Assembly (NCBI RefSeq): GCF_009789535.1
Contig: NZ_WSUT01000006.1
Span: 1 to 64,000, forward strand
DNA length: 64,000 nucleotides
Direction of reading: 5' to 3'
From: Sphingomonas carotinifaciens
GTDB taxonomy: Bacteria > Pseudomonadota > Alphaproteobacteria > Sphingomonadales > Sphingomonadaceae
Of the stretch, positions 24,114 to 33,556 are shown one piece after another. The position numbers and the translations under genes are program-made. The notes beneath the pieces are model-generated. The model was not told where the DNA came from. It did not search any database and saw only the letters and a list, made by a program, of their open reading frames with translations. Numbering within the stretch: the stretch's first letter is position 1; every line of letters begins with the position of its first letter.

Positions 24114-25031
24114 TCACGGGTGCAGGTGCCCGGTATCCTCGCACTGCTCAGCCGCGGCCTCGGTCTGGATCGTACAATGCTCGATCCCGAACCGACTATG
24201 GAGCATGTCCGCAACCGACTTCCTGATCGCATCGGCGTCAGCACCCTCGGCAAGCGTGACGTGTGCGGTGCAGTTGATGTCGTCCGAGGCCATCGACCAG
24301 ACATGGAGGTCGTGGACGCCAGCCACGCCGGACAGGCCGGCGATGCCGGCACGCAACTCGGGCAGCTTGATCCCTCCAGGAACGCCCTCGAGCAACACGT
24401 TGGTCGTGTCCCGGAGCAGCACCCATGTTCGGGGCAGCACCCATAAGCCGATCCCCACCGCGACGATCGGATCGACCCACGTCCAACCGGTGAACCGGAT
24501 CGCGAGCGCACCCGCGATCACGCCTACCGACCCGATCATGTCGGCCCAGACCTCAAGGTAGGCGCCCTTGACGTTCATACTCGCATCCTTGCCCGACGTG
24601 AGCAGCTTCATGGATATGAGGTTCACCACCAGGCCGATCGCGGCGACGATCATCATCCCGGTCGACTGGACCGCCTCGGGCTGGCGGAAGCGCTGCACCG
24701 CCTCCACCAGCACGTAGATCGCCACACCGAAGAGCAGCAGGGCGTTGAAAGCAGCGGCCAGGATCTCGAACCGCTTATAGCCGAACGTCCGCTTGTCGTC
24801 GGCCGGCTTCTGTCCGAACCGGATCGCGAGCAGCGCAATCACCAGTGCTGCCACGTCTGTCAGCATATGAGCTGCGTCAGATAGAAGCGCGAGGCTGTTG
24901 AAGACGAACGCACCAACAACCTCGGCAACCAGATAGGCGGTCGTGAGCGCCAGCGCCCAGCTCAGCATCTGGGCATTCGCGCCAGCGGTGTGGTCGTGGG
25001 CATGCCCCCCATGGTCATGGCCTGCGCTCAT
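24114..25031 (-). CDS. czcD: CDF-family cation efflux protein (CzcD-like)
   Basis: This 305-residue protein opens with a His-rich tail (HDHGGHAHDH), and has six membrane helices with the metal-site motifs SLALLSDAAHMLTDVAAL and YLEVWADMIGSVGV (HxxxD and DxxxD-type sites), and a C-terminal cytoplasmic domain with HDLHVWSMASDDINCTAHV. It exports Zn2+, Co2+ or Cd2+ from the cytoplasm. It overlaps the preceding transporter gene by four bases and is near the end of the Czc operon. Confidence 0.9.
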   Translation of the reverse strand: MSAGHDHGGHAHDHTAGANAQMLSWALALTTAYLVAEVVGAFVFNSLALLSDAAHMLTDVAALVIALLAIRFGQKPADDKRTFGYKRFEILAAAFNALLLFGVAIYVLVEAVQRFRQPEAVQSTGMMIVAAIGLVVNLISMKLLTSGKDASMNVKGAYLEVWADMIGSVGVIAGALAIRFTGWTWVDPIVAVGIGLWVLPRTWVLLRDTTNVLLEGVPGGIKLPELRAGIAGLSGVAGVHDLHVWSMASDDINCTAHVTLAEGADADAIRKSVADMLHSRFGIEHCTIQTEAAAEQCEDTGHLHP

Positions 25032-25636
25032 TGATTGGCTCCTTTCGTGCCCGCGTCCGAGCGAGCGTCTCGCAGGATTTCGAGGCCGCCTTTCACCGCG
25101 ATAGCGGCAACAGCGATGCCGACGATAAGGTCAGGCCAGTTCTGGCCCGTCCAAACGACGATCACGCCGGCTAGAATGATGCCCCCATTGGACACGAAGT
25201 CGTTGAGGCTGAAGGTTGTCGCAGCGCGCATATTCACATCGGGCTCGCGCAATCGCTTCAACAGCCACAAGCAAAGCCCGTTAACGACCGCCGCGATGAT
25301 CGCCATCCCGATCATAGTGGGGCCGATCGGCTCGCTTCCCGAGAAATAGCGCCGCCCGGCATCGAGCAGCACACCCGCGGCAAAGAGCAGCAGCAGGATG
25401 CCCGATGTCACCGCGGCCCCCCGCTTCCACGCCTGTGAGCGCGAGAGGGCAAGCAAGCTGATGATGTAGACGATGCCATCGGAGGCGTTGTCCAAGCCGT
25501 TTGCGATCAGGGCGCTGGAATCCGCCATGACGCCGGACACCCCGAAGCCTGCCGCCAGGCCCAGATTGAGCAACAGGACTATCCAAAGCGTCCGGCGCTT
25601 CTCGGCCGTGTCGAGGTCGAAGCTCTCTTCGCTCAT
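25028..25636 (-). CDS. Short CDF-like cation transporter
   Basis: This 202-residue protein has five to six membrane segments with SSALIANGLDNASDGIVYI and SLNDFVSNGGIILAG, the two conserved acidic sites of CDF transporters, but it ends soon after the last helix and lacks the cytoplasmic C-terminal domain. It overlaps czcA by four bases. Similar short forms occur in Czc operons. Substrate is inferred as Zn/Co/Cd. Confidence 0.82.
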   Translation of the reverse strand: MSEESFDLDTAEKRRTLWIVLLLNLGLAAGFGVSGVMADSSALIANGLDNASDGIVYIISLLALSRSQAWKRGAAVTSGILLLLFAAGVLLDAGRRYFSGSEPIGPTMIGMAIIAAVVNGLCLWLLKRLREPDVNMRAATTFSLNDFVSNGGIILAGVIVVWTGQNWPDLIVGIAVAAIAVKGGLEILRDARSDAGTKGANQ

Positions 25637-28600
25637 GCCGGCACCTTCTCGTCAGGAGCGGCAGTTTGCCGATCGCTTTCCGGGACCGGCAGCTCTCGGC
25701 TGCCGAAACGGGCATAGAGCGTCGGCAGCACGAACAATGTGAGCAGCGTCGCGGATATGAGGCCGCCAATAACCACGGTTGCGAGCGGTTTTTGCACCTC
25801 GGCGCCCGCTCCATGTCCCAGCGCCATCGGTACGAAACCGAGTGAAGCCACAAGCGCAGTCATCGCGACAGGCCTGAGCCGGGCCAGCGCGCCTCGATGC
25901 GCCGCAGCCGCGCGATCCATGCCATCGCGCATCAGGTCATGGATGGACGTCACCATGACCAACCCGTTGAGAACTGCGATGCCGGATAGCGCAATGAAGC
26001 CGACGGCCGCGGAAATGGAGAAGGGCATCCCGCGCAGCACAAGCGCGAGCACCCCTCCCACCAGCGCCAGAGGGACGCCGGTGAACACAATCAGCGCATC
26101 CCGAACGGAGCCGAGCGCCCCGTAGAGCAGCAGCATGATGACCACGAAACAGATCGGCACCACGATAGCGAGCCGGTCCCGAGCGGACGCAAGGTTCTCG
26201 AACTGGCCTCCCCATTCGAGGTACGTCCCTGCCGGCAGCTTTACCTGAGCGTCGATTGCCGCCCGGGCATCGGCAACGACGCCCGCCACGTCGCGGTCAC
26301 GGACGTTCGCCTGCACCACCACGCGCCGCTTTCCGTTCTCCCGGCTGATCTGGTTGGGACCATCGACGACAGCGATATCGGCGACGGTCGACAGCGGTAC
26401 GAAGCCACCACCGGCAGTCGGTACCGGCACCTGAGCGACCGCCGTGAGGTCCGAGCGCGAGCTTTCGGCCATTCGGATCATGACGGGAAAGCGGCGATCC
26501 CCCTCAAAGATCATGCCAGCCTGCCGACCACCGATCGCTGCGGCAACCGTGTCCTGCACGTCGCCGGCGGTTACGCCGACGCGCGACATGGCGGTGCGGT
26601 TCGGCCGGATATCGAGCATCGGCAGGCCCTCGGTCTGTTCGACCCGCACGTCTGCGGCACCCCGGGTCCGGCGAAGGATACCGGCGATCCGGTCCGCGGT
26701 CGCATTCATCTCGCCAAAATCGTCGCCGAACACCTTGATGGCGATGTCGCCGCGCACGCCCGCGATCAGCTCGTTGAACCGCATCTGGATCGGCTGGGTG
26801 ATCTCGTAGGCGTTGCCGGGGAGGGTGGAGAGACGCTTCTCCAGACGCTCCACAAGCTCTTCCTTGGAGAGACCTGGATCGGGCCACTGCGCCTTCGGCT
26901 TCAGGATAACGAAGGTGTCCGTGGCGTTCGCTGGCATCGGGTCCGATGCGATCTCGGAGGTGCCCGTGCGCGAGAAGGCGAAGCGGACCTCCGGCACCTT
27001 GGCCAACGCCTTCTCGACCTGGAACTGCATCGCCTGGCTTTGGTCGACCGACGTGCCCGGGATCCGCACGGCCTGGACGAGGATATTGCCCTCGTCGAGC
27101 TGCGGCAGGAACTCCTGCCCCAAGGTGGTGAAGGCGACACCGGCGAGCGCCAAAGCGCCGACCGCAATGCCGATGGTGAGCGTCGGGCGACGCATCGCCC
27201 CATCGAGCCCCGGCTCGTAGCGCTGTCGAAGGAACGTCACGGCCCGGCTTTCCTTCTCCTCCACCCGCTTGCTGAGCCAAATGGCGATCGCCGCGGGCAC
27301 AAAGGTCAGCGACAGGATGAAGGCGAACACGAGTGCGATGATGACGGTGAGCGCCATTGGCTCGAACATCTTGCCCTCGACACCGGTGAAGGTCAGCAAG
27401 GGCGCATAGACCAGGATGATGATCGCCTGCCCGTAAACGGACGGACGGATCATCTCGCGGGCGGACGCGGCGACCAGCCCGAGCCGCTGTTCCATCGTCA
27501 GTTCGCCGTCCCGGCCATGCTGGGCTTCGGCAAGGCGCCGCAATGCGTTCTCGACGATGATGACGGCACCGTCCACGATCAGGCCGAAGTCGAGCGCGCC
27601 GAGGCTCATCAGATTGGCCGAAACGCCCGCCTCCAACATGCCGATGCTGGTGAGCAGCATCGTGATCGGGATGACGAGAGCCGCGATCAGCGCCGCCCGG
27701 AAGTTGCCGAGCAAGGCGAACAGGACGACGATGACCAACAGCGCGCCTTCGGCGAGATTGCGGGCGACCGTCGATATGGTGGAGTTCACCAGCTCGGTGC
27801 GGTTCATCACCGGTTTCACGACAACGTCGACCGGCAGCGAGCGGCCGATCTGGGTCAGCCGTTCGGCGACCCCGGTCGAGACGGTACGGCTGTTCTCGCC
27901 GATCCGCATGACGGCGGTCCCGACGACCACCTCATGGCCGTTTTCGGACGCGGAGCCCATGCGCAGAGCCTGGCCGGTCCGAACTGTTGCGATCTGGTTG
28001 AGCAGGATCGGCACACCCTCGCGGGTGGCGACGACGGTTCGGGCAAGCTCGTCGGCGTTGCGCACGCGCCCGTCGGAGCGGACAGAGAGCCCTTCGCCGT
28101 TACGGTTGACGACACCGGCGCCGGCGCTGGTGTTGTTGCGCTCCAGCGCCGTGGTGAGATCCTGCAGCGTCAGCCGCATTGCGGCCATGCGCTGCACGTC
28201 GGGGACGACGAGATATTCCTTGGTGTACCCGCCAAGGGAGTCGACCCCCGCCAGTCCCTCCGTGCTCTTGAGCTGCGGCGTGACGATCCAGTCCTGGACA
28301 GTGCGCAGGTAGGTGGCCTTGTCGGCCTCGCTGACGAGGTGATCGCCTTCCGGCGTGATGTAGCTGCCGTCGCGTTGCAGACCGGGCTCACCGTTGCGGT
28401 GATGGACCTGATCCAGTTCACGGTACTCGACCGTCCACATGAAGATGTCGCCGAGCCCGGTCGCGATCGGCCCCATTTCAGGGTTTACGCCCTCGGGAAG
28501 GTCTTCCTCCGCAGTCCGCAGCCGCTCCGCCACCTGCTGACGGGCGAAGTAGATATCGGTCTTCTCGGTGAAGACGGCCGTGACCTGGGCGAAGCCGTTG

Positions 28601-28860
28601 CGGCTGAGTGAACGGGTATATTCGAGGCCAGGGATGCCGGCGAGCGCGGTTTCGACCGTGAACGCGACCTGTTTCTCGATCTGGTCGGGGGAAAGGGCAG
28701 GGGCGACGACGTTGATCTGCACCTGGTTATTGGTGATGTCGGGAACGGCGTCGATCGGGAGTTGGCGCAGCGCGCCTATCCCGAGCAGCGCAGCGGCGAC
28801 GGTGAGAAGCAGGACTAGCCAACGCTTCTCGACGGAGAGGGTGACGATGCGACCGATCAT
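25633..28860 (-). CDS. czcA: CzcA/CusA-type heavy-metal RND pump
   Basis: The 1075-residue protein has the HME-RND plan of 12 membrane helices and two large periplasmic loops. The proton-relay motif is DFGLIVDGAVIIVEN with Asp424, Asp430 and Glu437, equal to Asp402, Asp408 and Glu415 of CzcA; the DFG-x-x-x-D form indicates divalent Zn/Co/Cd rather than Cu/Ag. It exports metal from periplasm or cytoplasm with CzcB and CzcC. It lies three bases from czcB. Confidence 0.94.
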   Translation of the reverse strand: MIGRIVTLSVEKRWLVLLLTVAAALLGIGALRQLPIDAVPDITNNQVQINVVAPALSPDQIEKQVAFTVETALAGIPGLEYTRSLSRNGFAQVTAVFTEKTDIYFARQQVAERLRTAEEDLPEGVNPEMGPIATGLGDIFMWTVEYRELDQVHHRNGEPGLQRDGSYITPEGDHLVSEADKATYLRTVQDWIVTPQLKSTEGLAGVDSLGGYTKEYLVVPDVQRMAAMRLTLQDLTTALERNNTSAGAGVVNRNGEGLSVRSDGRVRNADELARTVVATREGVPILLNQIATVRTGQALRMGSASENGHEVVVGTAVMRIGENSRTVSTGVAERLTQIGRSLPVDVVVKPVMNRTELVNSTISTVARNLAEGALLVIVVLFALLGNFRAALIAALVIPITMLLTSIGMLEAGVSANLMSLGALDFGLIVDGAVIIVENALRRLAEAQHGRDGELTMEQRLGLVAASAREMIRPSVYGQAIIILVYAPLLTFTGVEGKMFEPMALTVIIALVFAFILSLTFVPAAIAIWLSKRVEEKESRAVTFLRQRYEPGLDGAMRRPTLTIGIAVGALALAGVAFTTLGQEFLPQLDEGNILVQAVRIPGTSVDQSQAMQFQVEKALAKVPEVRFAFSRTGTSEIASDPMPANATDTFVILKPKAQWPDPGLSKEELVERLEKRLSTLPGNAYEITQPIQMRFNELIAGVRGDIAIKVFGDDFGEMNATADRIAGILRRTRGAADVRVEQTEGLPMLDIRPNRTAMSRVGVTAGDVQDTVAAAIGGRQAGMIFEGDRRFPVMIRMAESSRSDLTAVAQVPVPTAGGGFVPLSTVADIAVVDGPNQISRENGKRRVVVQANVRDRDVAGVVADARAAIDAQVKLPAGTYLEWGGQFENLASARDRLAIVVPICFVVIMLLLYGALGSVRDALIVFTGVPLALVGGVLALVLRGMPFSISAAVGFIALSGIAVLNGLVMVTSIHDLMRDGMDRAAAAHRGALARLRPVAMTALVASLGFVPMALGHGAGAEVQKPLATVVIGGLISATLLTLFVLPTLYARFGSRELPVPESDRQTAAPDEKVPA

Positions 28861-28863
28861 GGT

Positions 28864-30036
28864 TCAGTCCTCGTCCCCGCCTTCGCCCTTGCCGAGTTCG
28901 GCTTTGAGCGTGAAGCTGTTGGTGGAGGCGATCCGCTCCGAACCGGTCAGCCCGGACGTCACGACGACCTGGCCGCCGTTGGTGCGCCCCAATGTCACCG
29001 GCGTTGCCCGAAAGCCGGTCGGGGTCCGCACGAAGACGAACGACTTGTCCTCGATCATCTGGACCGCAGCCGACGGCACGGCGACGGTACGGTCGCCGGT
29101 TGCCGGAACCAGGATGGAAACATTGACCGTCTCGCCAACGCGCCAAGTGCTGCCGCCATTGTCGAGGGTGACGATCACCGGCACCAAGCGCGTCGTCTCG
29201 TCCAGAATGGGCGAGACGAACGTGACGCGCCCTTCCTGACGGCGCCCCGCCGCTGTTACCTCGACGCGGGCACCGGGCTTCACCCGGCCCGCATCGCTGG
29301 GCACCAGCGAGGTCGCAACCGTGATCTTGGAAAGGTTGGCGACCCGGAAAAGCTCGGCGTCGGCTGCAACGGTCTGCCCGAGCGTAGCCGAGCGCGCGAT
29401 GACCTGACCGGCGATTGGTGAGCGCACTGCGATGCGGTTGAGCGCACCGCCCCCGCTGCCGGTCGCGGACAATTGCTGCTGCGCTAGGCGAAGCGCGATG
29501 CTGGCTTCGGTCGCGGCGGTCCGCGCCGCGACAAGATCCTGTTCCGGCGAGACGCGCTCGGCGAACAGGCGCTGCTCACGACGAAGGTTCGTTTGCGCGA
29601 GGGCGGCACGCGCGCGAGCGGCCTCCACCTCTGCCTTGAGGGAGGCTGCTTCGCGGCTCTCGATAACGGCGAGCGGATCGCCGCGACCGACAGGCTGGCC
29701 GAGATTGCGGGTCAGCGAGACGAGCCGCCCGCCCACCGATGCCGATACCACCTGCACGCCTTGCGGATCGCCTTCGATCGTTGCCGAAAGCTCGATCGCA
29801 CCAGCCTCCCCGCCGACCGTTGGCCGCGTGACCTCGATCCCGGCGTCCGCGATCTGCTGCGCGGAGAGGATGACGGCATCCTTTGGACCTTCTTTGGCCT
29901 CGCTGGCCTCGGCACCTTCGGCCTTCTCGGCTCCGACCTTCTCGCCGGCTTCACCGCCGCTGCCGGTCCCGCCGCATCCCGCAAGGATGAGGGCCAGCGT
30001 CACGGGCGCCAGCGCCCGCTTGATGTTCTTCGTCAT
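28864..30036 (-). CDS. czcB: CzcB-type membrane fusion protein
   Basis: This 390-residue protein has a lipoprotein-like signal (LALILAGCGGTG), a Glu/Ala-rich linker, a CzcB barrel (DAVILSAQQIADAGIEVTRP, GGRLVSLTRNLGQPVGRGDPL), a helical hairpin and beta domains (VRSPIAGQVIARSATLGQTV). It links CzcA to the outer-membrane channel. It lacks the His-rich N-terminal region of the classical CzcB. It overlaps czcC by four bases. Confidence 0.92.
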   Translation of the reverse strand: MTKNIKRALAPVTLALILAGCGGTGSGGEAGEKVGAEKAEGAEASEAKEGPKDAVILSAQQIADAGIEVTRPTVGGEAGAIELSATIEGDPQGVQVVSASVGGRLVSLTRNLGQPVGRGDPLAVIESREAASLKAEVEAARARAALAQTNLRREQRLFAERVSPEQDLVAARTAATEASIALRLAQQQLSATGSGGGALNRIAVRSPIAGQVIARSATLGQTVAADAELFRVANLSKITVATSLVPSDAGRVKPGARVEVTAAGRRQEGRVTFVSPILDETTRLVPVIVTLDNGGSTWRVGETVNVSILVPATGDRTVAVPSAAVQMIEDKSFVFVRTPTGFRATPVTLGRTNGGQVVVTSGLTGSERIASTNSFTLKAELGKGEGGDED

Positions 30037-31298
30037 TGATTGTTTTCCTCAGGAGAGGGCGCGGCGGCAACGAGCCGTTCCAGGCGTGCCTTTGCGTCAT
30101 GATAGGTGGCGAGCGCGTCGATCGCGGCGGTGCGCGTCTCGGACAGGGTCCGCTCGGCATCGAGCAAGTCGAGCTGGCCGAACTTGCCCTCGCGGTAGCC
30201 GATCCGGGCGATGCGCGCAGCCTCGGCAGCCGACGCCAGCACCGGACCGCTCGCATTGCGTGCGGACGTGGCGGCGTTCGCCACCTCCGCCTGGGCGTTC
30301 GCGATGTCCTGCGCCGCGTCCAGCTCGGCGGCACGCCGCAGGGCCTGCGCCTGGTCGCTCTGGGCGCGCGCCTGGGCGATGGCGGCTTTGCCGTTGTTGA
30401 AGACGGGAAATGGGATGGAGACCCCGAACACCGCGGCGACGTCGTTGGTAGCCTCGAGCCGTCGTGCGCTGGCGCTCAACGTCACATCGGGAATGCGCTG
30501 CGATCGGGCGAGCCGGACCTGTGCCTCGGCCGTCGTCGCGTCGGCACGGGCGGCCGCCAGTGCCAGCGTACCACCGGGTTCGATCGGCCGTGCCGGTCCA
30601 AAGCCCTCAACACGATCATACCATGCGAGGTCGAGCGGCCCGGTCACGGGCTGGCCGATCCGACGCGCGAGATTGTCCCGCGCCACCTCGGCAAGCCGCT
30701 GGGCACGTTCCACCGCCGTCTCTGCGTTGATACGCAGCACATCGGCACGCTGCTGTTCGAGCGGTGACGCACGCCCCGCCTGCACGCGGACACCGGCTGC
30801 GCGGAGCGCCTCCCGGGCGATACCGGCCTGTTCGCGAGCTGTGACGAGGCGGCGTTCGGCCGATGCTGCCTGAATGTAGAGCTGGGTGACGGCGAGCCGG
30901 AGGTCGGCCTCGGCCAGCGCCGTTCCGATCCGCGCCCGATTGCCGATCGCCTCTGCGACCGCGATCCGGGCCGACCTCTTGCCGCCCAACTCGATCGGGA
31001 GCGCCAAGCCTGCAGTCGTCTCCGCACTGCGGAGGCCACGATATTGGCCGCTGCCGGCGATGTTCTCGGTTTCGGCAACGATCGACGGGTTGGGGCGATA
31101 GCCGGCGACGGTCCGGCCCGCCTCGGCCGCCCTGACCCCTGCTGTGGCGGCTTCGAGACTGGGCGCGGTTGCGCCGGCGAGCGCCAGCGCCCGCTCCAGC
31201 GTGAGCGGGGGACTGGTCGATGCCGGCTCAGATGATTGCGCGTGCGCGATCGACGCGCACGACGCCACGGCCAATAAGGCCGCAATGAAACGGGACAT
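30033..31298 (-). CDS. czcC: CzcC-type outer-membrane efflux channel
   Basis: The 421-residue protein has a signal peptide (ALLAVASCASIAHA) and two outer-membrane efflux repeats with long helices (LTLERALALAGATAPSLEAA, YREGKFGQLDLLDAERTLSE). It is a TolC-fold trimer forming the outer-membrane exit. It lies 63 bases after the small exported protein gene. Confidence 0.92.
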   Translation of the reverse strand: MSRFIAALLAVASCASIAHAQSSEPASTSPPLTLERALALAGATAPSLEAATAGVRAAEAGRTVAGYRPNPSIVAETENIAGSGQYRGLRSAETTAGLALPIELGGKRSARIAVAEAIGNRARIGTALAEADLRLAVTQLYIQAASAERRLVTAREQAGIAREALRAAGVRVQAGRASPLEQQRADVLRINAETAVERAQRLAEVARDNLARRIGQPVTGPLDLAWYDRVEGFGPARPIEPGGTLALAAARADATTAEAQVRLARSQRIPDVTLSASARRLEATNDVAAVFGVSIPFPVFNNGKAAIAQARAQSDQAQALRRAAELDAAQDIANAQAEVANAATSARNASGPVLASAAEAARIARIGYREGKFGQLDLLDAERTLSETRTAAIDALATYHDAKARLERLVAAAPSPEENNQ

Positions 31299-31361
31299 GG
31301 TGACGAACTCCTGACGAACCTGGATTGCCGCGCGGGAAGCTCCCGGCGGATTAGGCGCTTG

Positions 31362-31697
31362 TCAGGCTTGGGGAGGTCGCAGAGCTGGGTCCGATGACAT
31401 CCGTGCCATCGGGTCGTCGCTCCACGCGGCAGGCGCCATGGGCAGCCCGCTCACGGAGGCGACACGACCAGCCTCGAACGGAACACCGATATGATGGCCG
31501 TGGCAGCTGCCATGATGGTGCGGGTAGGACTTGTCGGCATCGGCCGGCACCTGGTCCCCGTCGCCATCGCTATGTTCAAGCGAGCTGGCAGCGGCCGTAT
31601 CGACGCATCTCACGCCTTCGGTCGCATGCGCGACCGATCCCAGCCCAAGCGACAGCACGAGCATGAGACAGAGGAACAAGGCGGAAAGCCGATGCAT
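31362..31697 (-). CDS. Small exported His/Cys protein of the Czc operon
   Basis: From ATG 31697 the protein has 111 residues with a signal peptide (LSALFLCLMLVLSLGLGSVAHA). The mature part contains CVDTA, a His cluster (HHHGSCHGHH) and Met-rich C-terminus. ATG 31730 would add 11 residues and overlap the transporter gene. It looks like a periplasmic metal-binding helper (as CzcI or CzcE are in other systems), but no family is certain. Confidence 0.65.
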   Translation of the reverse strand: MHRLSALFLCLMLVLSLGLGSVAHATEGVRCVDTAAASSLEHSDGDGDQVPADADKSYPHHHGSCHGHHIGVPFEAGRVASVSGLPMAPAAWSDDPMARMSSDPALRPPQA

Positions 31698-31716
31698 CGG
31701 CCTTCGCCTTAGCAGC

Positions 31717-32379
31717 TTAGCGAACGCCATGTAACGGCTGCCTGTAAGTGGAAGGGGCAGGCGTGGAAGCGTATCGCAGTTCGGCCCGCGCCTGTCGCAT
31801 GATCTGGAATCCACCCGACAGACCGAGCACGGCCATCAACGCGGCCACCACTAGATCGGGCCACGCGCTGTTCAGCCCGAAGACGCCGCCTGCGGCCAGC
31901 ACCACGGCGACATTGCCGATCGCATCGTTGCGCGAGCAGATCCACACCGAACGCATGTTCGCGTCCCCGCTGCGGAAGCGATACAGCATCACCGCGACCA
32001 CGGCATTCGCGATCAGCGCCGCAATCCCCACGACGCCTATGACCTCGGCATGGGGCACAGCGCCGTGGAGCGCACCCCACCCCGCCGCGAGCAGAACATA
32101 GAGCCCGAGCAGGGCAAGCGTCGCTCCCTTCAGCATCGCTGCGCGCGCGCGCCAGGCTATCGCCATTCCGGCGACACCAAGGCTGATGGCGTAATTGGCG
32201 GCGTCACCGAAGAAGTCGAGCGCGTCGGCCTGGAGCGCTTTCGACCCGCCCGTGATCCCTGCGACGATCTCGATTGCGAACATACCGCCATTGATCGCGA
32301 GCGCGATCCACAGCGCGCGCCGCCACTTCGGGTCGTTGAGGGTGCCCGCCTTATCAGACGCGCAGCTCGTGCAGGCCAT
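31717..32379 (-). CDS. Cation transporter of the CDF type with Cys-rich N-terminus
   Basis: The 220-residue protein opens MACTSCASDKAG and has five to six membrane helices. Acidic site motifs are ALQADALDFFGDAANYAISL and WICSRNDAIGNVAVVLA. No C-terminal cytoplasmic domain is present. It is the first gene of the Czc operon, directly after the MerR-type operator. The N-terminal cysteines may bind the incoming metal. Confidence 0.85.
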   Translation of the reverse strand: MACTSCASDKAGTLNDPKWRRALWIALAINGGMFAIEIVAGITGGSKALQADALDFFGDAANYAISLGVAGMAIAWRARAAMLKGATLALLGLYVLLAAGWGALHGAVPHAEVIGVVGIAALIANAVVAVMLYRFRSGDANMRSVWICSRNDAIGNVAVVLAAGGVFGLNSAWPDLVVAALMAVLGLSGGFQIMRQARAELRYASTPAPSTYRQPLHGVR

Positions 32380-32410
32380 TTCGCCACCTCGATAGAATCG
32401 ATCTGGCAGC

Positions 32411-32442
32411 CTATATGCACCCTCTAGTCGCTAGAGGGTCAA
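32411..32442 (-). promoter_or_regulatory. MerR-type operator/promoter of the Czc operon
   Basis: A perfect dyad ACCCTCTAG-TCG-CTAGAGGGT at 32419-32439 lies between -35 TTGACC (32442-32437) and -10 ATATAG (32416-32411) on the minus strand. The 20-base spacer is the overlong spacing needed by ZntR/CadR/PbrR regulators, and the dyad resembles known CadR/PbrR operators. It overlaps the region just upstream of the merR start. Confidence 0.85.
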
Positions 32443-32447
32443 GCACT

Positions 32448-32879
32448 GTGTCTGAGAAACTGACGATCGGGAAGCTGGCCTCGGCGACGGGCACAAAGGT
32501 CGAGACGATCCGCTATTACGAGCAGATCGGCTTGCTGCCGGCACCAGCGCGGTCGGCCGGAAATTACCGGACCTACGAGGGCGAGCATCTGCGGCGCCTG
32601 TCCTTCATCCGTCGGGCGCGCGATCTCGGCTTCTCGATCGACCAGGTCCGGGAGTTGATGGCGCTCGCCGATCGTCGCGAACAATCCTGCATGGCCGTGG
32701 ACGTGATCGCCAACCAACATCGGGATGCGATCACGCGGAAGATCGCCGACCTGACGGCGCTCGCGGGCGAGCTGGACGTGCTGATCGACTCCTGTAGCCG
32801 CAACACCGTGGCCGACTGCAGGATCATCGAAGCCTTGGGTCCCAGCGCGGAGGTCGAGGAGTTCCCGGTGGCTCGCTAG
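32448..32879 (+). CDS. MerR-family metal regulator (CadR/ZntR/PbrR type)
   Basis: From GTG 32448 the protein has 143 residues: winged helix (LTIGKLASATGTKVETIRYYEQIGLLP), NYRTYEGEHLRRLSFIRRARDLGFSIDQVREL, then a dimerisation helix and metal-binding cysteines Cys81, Cys116 and Cys124, which match the positions in ZntR and CadR. An upstream ATG at 32415 lies inside the promoter, so GTG is favoured. It should activate the divergent Czc operon on binding Zn, Cd or Pb. Confidence 0.88.
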   Translation: MSEKLTIGKLASATGTKVETIRYYEQIGLLPAPARSAGNYRTYEGEHLRRLSFIRRARDLGFSIDQVRELMALADRREQSCMAVDVIANQHRDAITRKIADLTALAGELDVLIDSCSRNTVADCRIIEALGPSAEVEEFPVAR

Positions 32880-32911
32880 GCGAAGTCGATCGGATCGGTA
32901 TATCTGAGGTC

Positions 32912-33544
32912 ATGTGCAACCGCGCTCGCATGTCGAATGAGCCCGAAACCCTATGGGGATCGGCCGCGAAGCTGTTTAGCGAGCGGCCCCGCGACAACCG
33001 GTTTGACCCGCGCGAGCTGCGCCCCAAGAGCCGCAACTATGTCATCCGCGAACAGGGCGGGGAGCGAGCCTGGGACGTGATGACCTGGGACGTGCTCGGC
33101 GGGAAGGCGGCGTGGCCGATGACCAACGTGCGCCAGCTCGGCCTCCCGCAATGGCGCAGGCTGGCAGAGAAGCCGGAGAACCGCTGTCTGGTGCCGTTGA
33201 CCGAGTTCTGCGAGTTCACGCCTGACAAGCACGATCTGGGCGACGGCAAACCGCCGCTGAAAGGGGAGATGTGGTTCGGCGTGACCGACCAGCCTGTATT
33301 CGCCGTCGCGGGCTTCTGGCAGCGTGTCGAGGGCGGGAACGGCTTTACGATGGTGACGTGTGACCCCAACACGCTCGTCGCGCCGATCCACCCGAAGGCG
33401 ATGATTACGATCCTCGAACCTGAGGACATCGATACCTGGTTGCGCGGTAGCTATGACGAGATCGTCGCGCTGCAGAAGCCCTATGACCCCGCCAAGATGA
33501 CGGTGAGGGGACCAGTCTTCCCGACCCGACGCCCCGAACGCTAG
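32912..33544 (+). CDS. SOS response-associated peptidase (SRAP, YedK/HMCES family)
   Basis: The 210-residue protein starts MCN with the catalytic Cys2, and carries PLTEFCEFTPD (Glu), GFTMVTCDPN and PIHPKAMITIL (His), the conserved SRAP residues. YedK/HMCES crosslinks to abasic sites in single-stranded DNA. Plasmid-borne copies are common and may protect transferred single strands. Confidence 0.92.
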   Translation: MCNRARMSNEPETLWGSAAKLFSERPRDNRFDPRELRPKSRNYVIREQGGERAWDVMTWDVLGGKAAWPMTNVRQLGLPQWRRLAEKPENRCLVPLTEFCEFTPDKHDLGDGKPPLKGEMWFGVTDQPVFAVAGFWQRVEGGNGFTMVTCDPNTLVAPIHPKAMITILEPEDIDTWLRGSYDEIVALQKPYDPAKMTVRGPVFPTRRPER

Positions 33545-33556
33545 GCGAAGCCTAGC
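33540..33556. terminator. Short hairpin between convergent genes
   Basis: GCTAGGC-GAA-GCCTAGC spans the stop codons of the SRAP and Fic genes. A seven-base-pair stem without a T run, so a weak or bidirectional terminator at best. Confidence 0.4.

Noticed and set aside
27040..28611. Plus-strand frame of 523 codons opposite czcA
   Set aside because: It is antisense to a clear RND pump with intact motifs. The product is low-complexity Arg/Asp/Gly/His without a domain.
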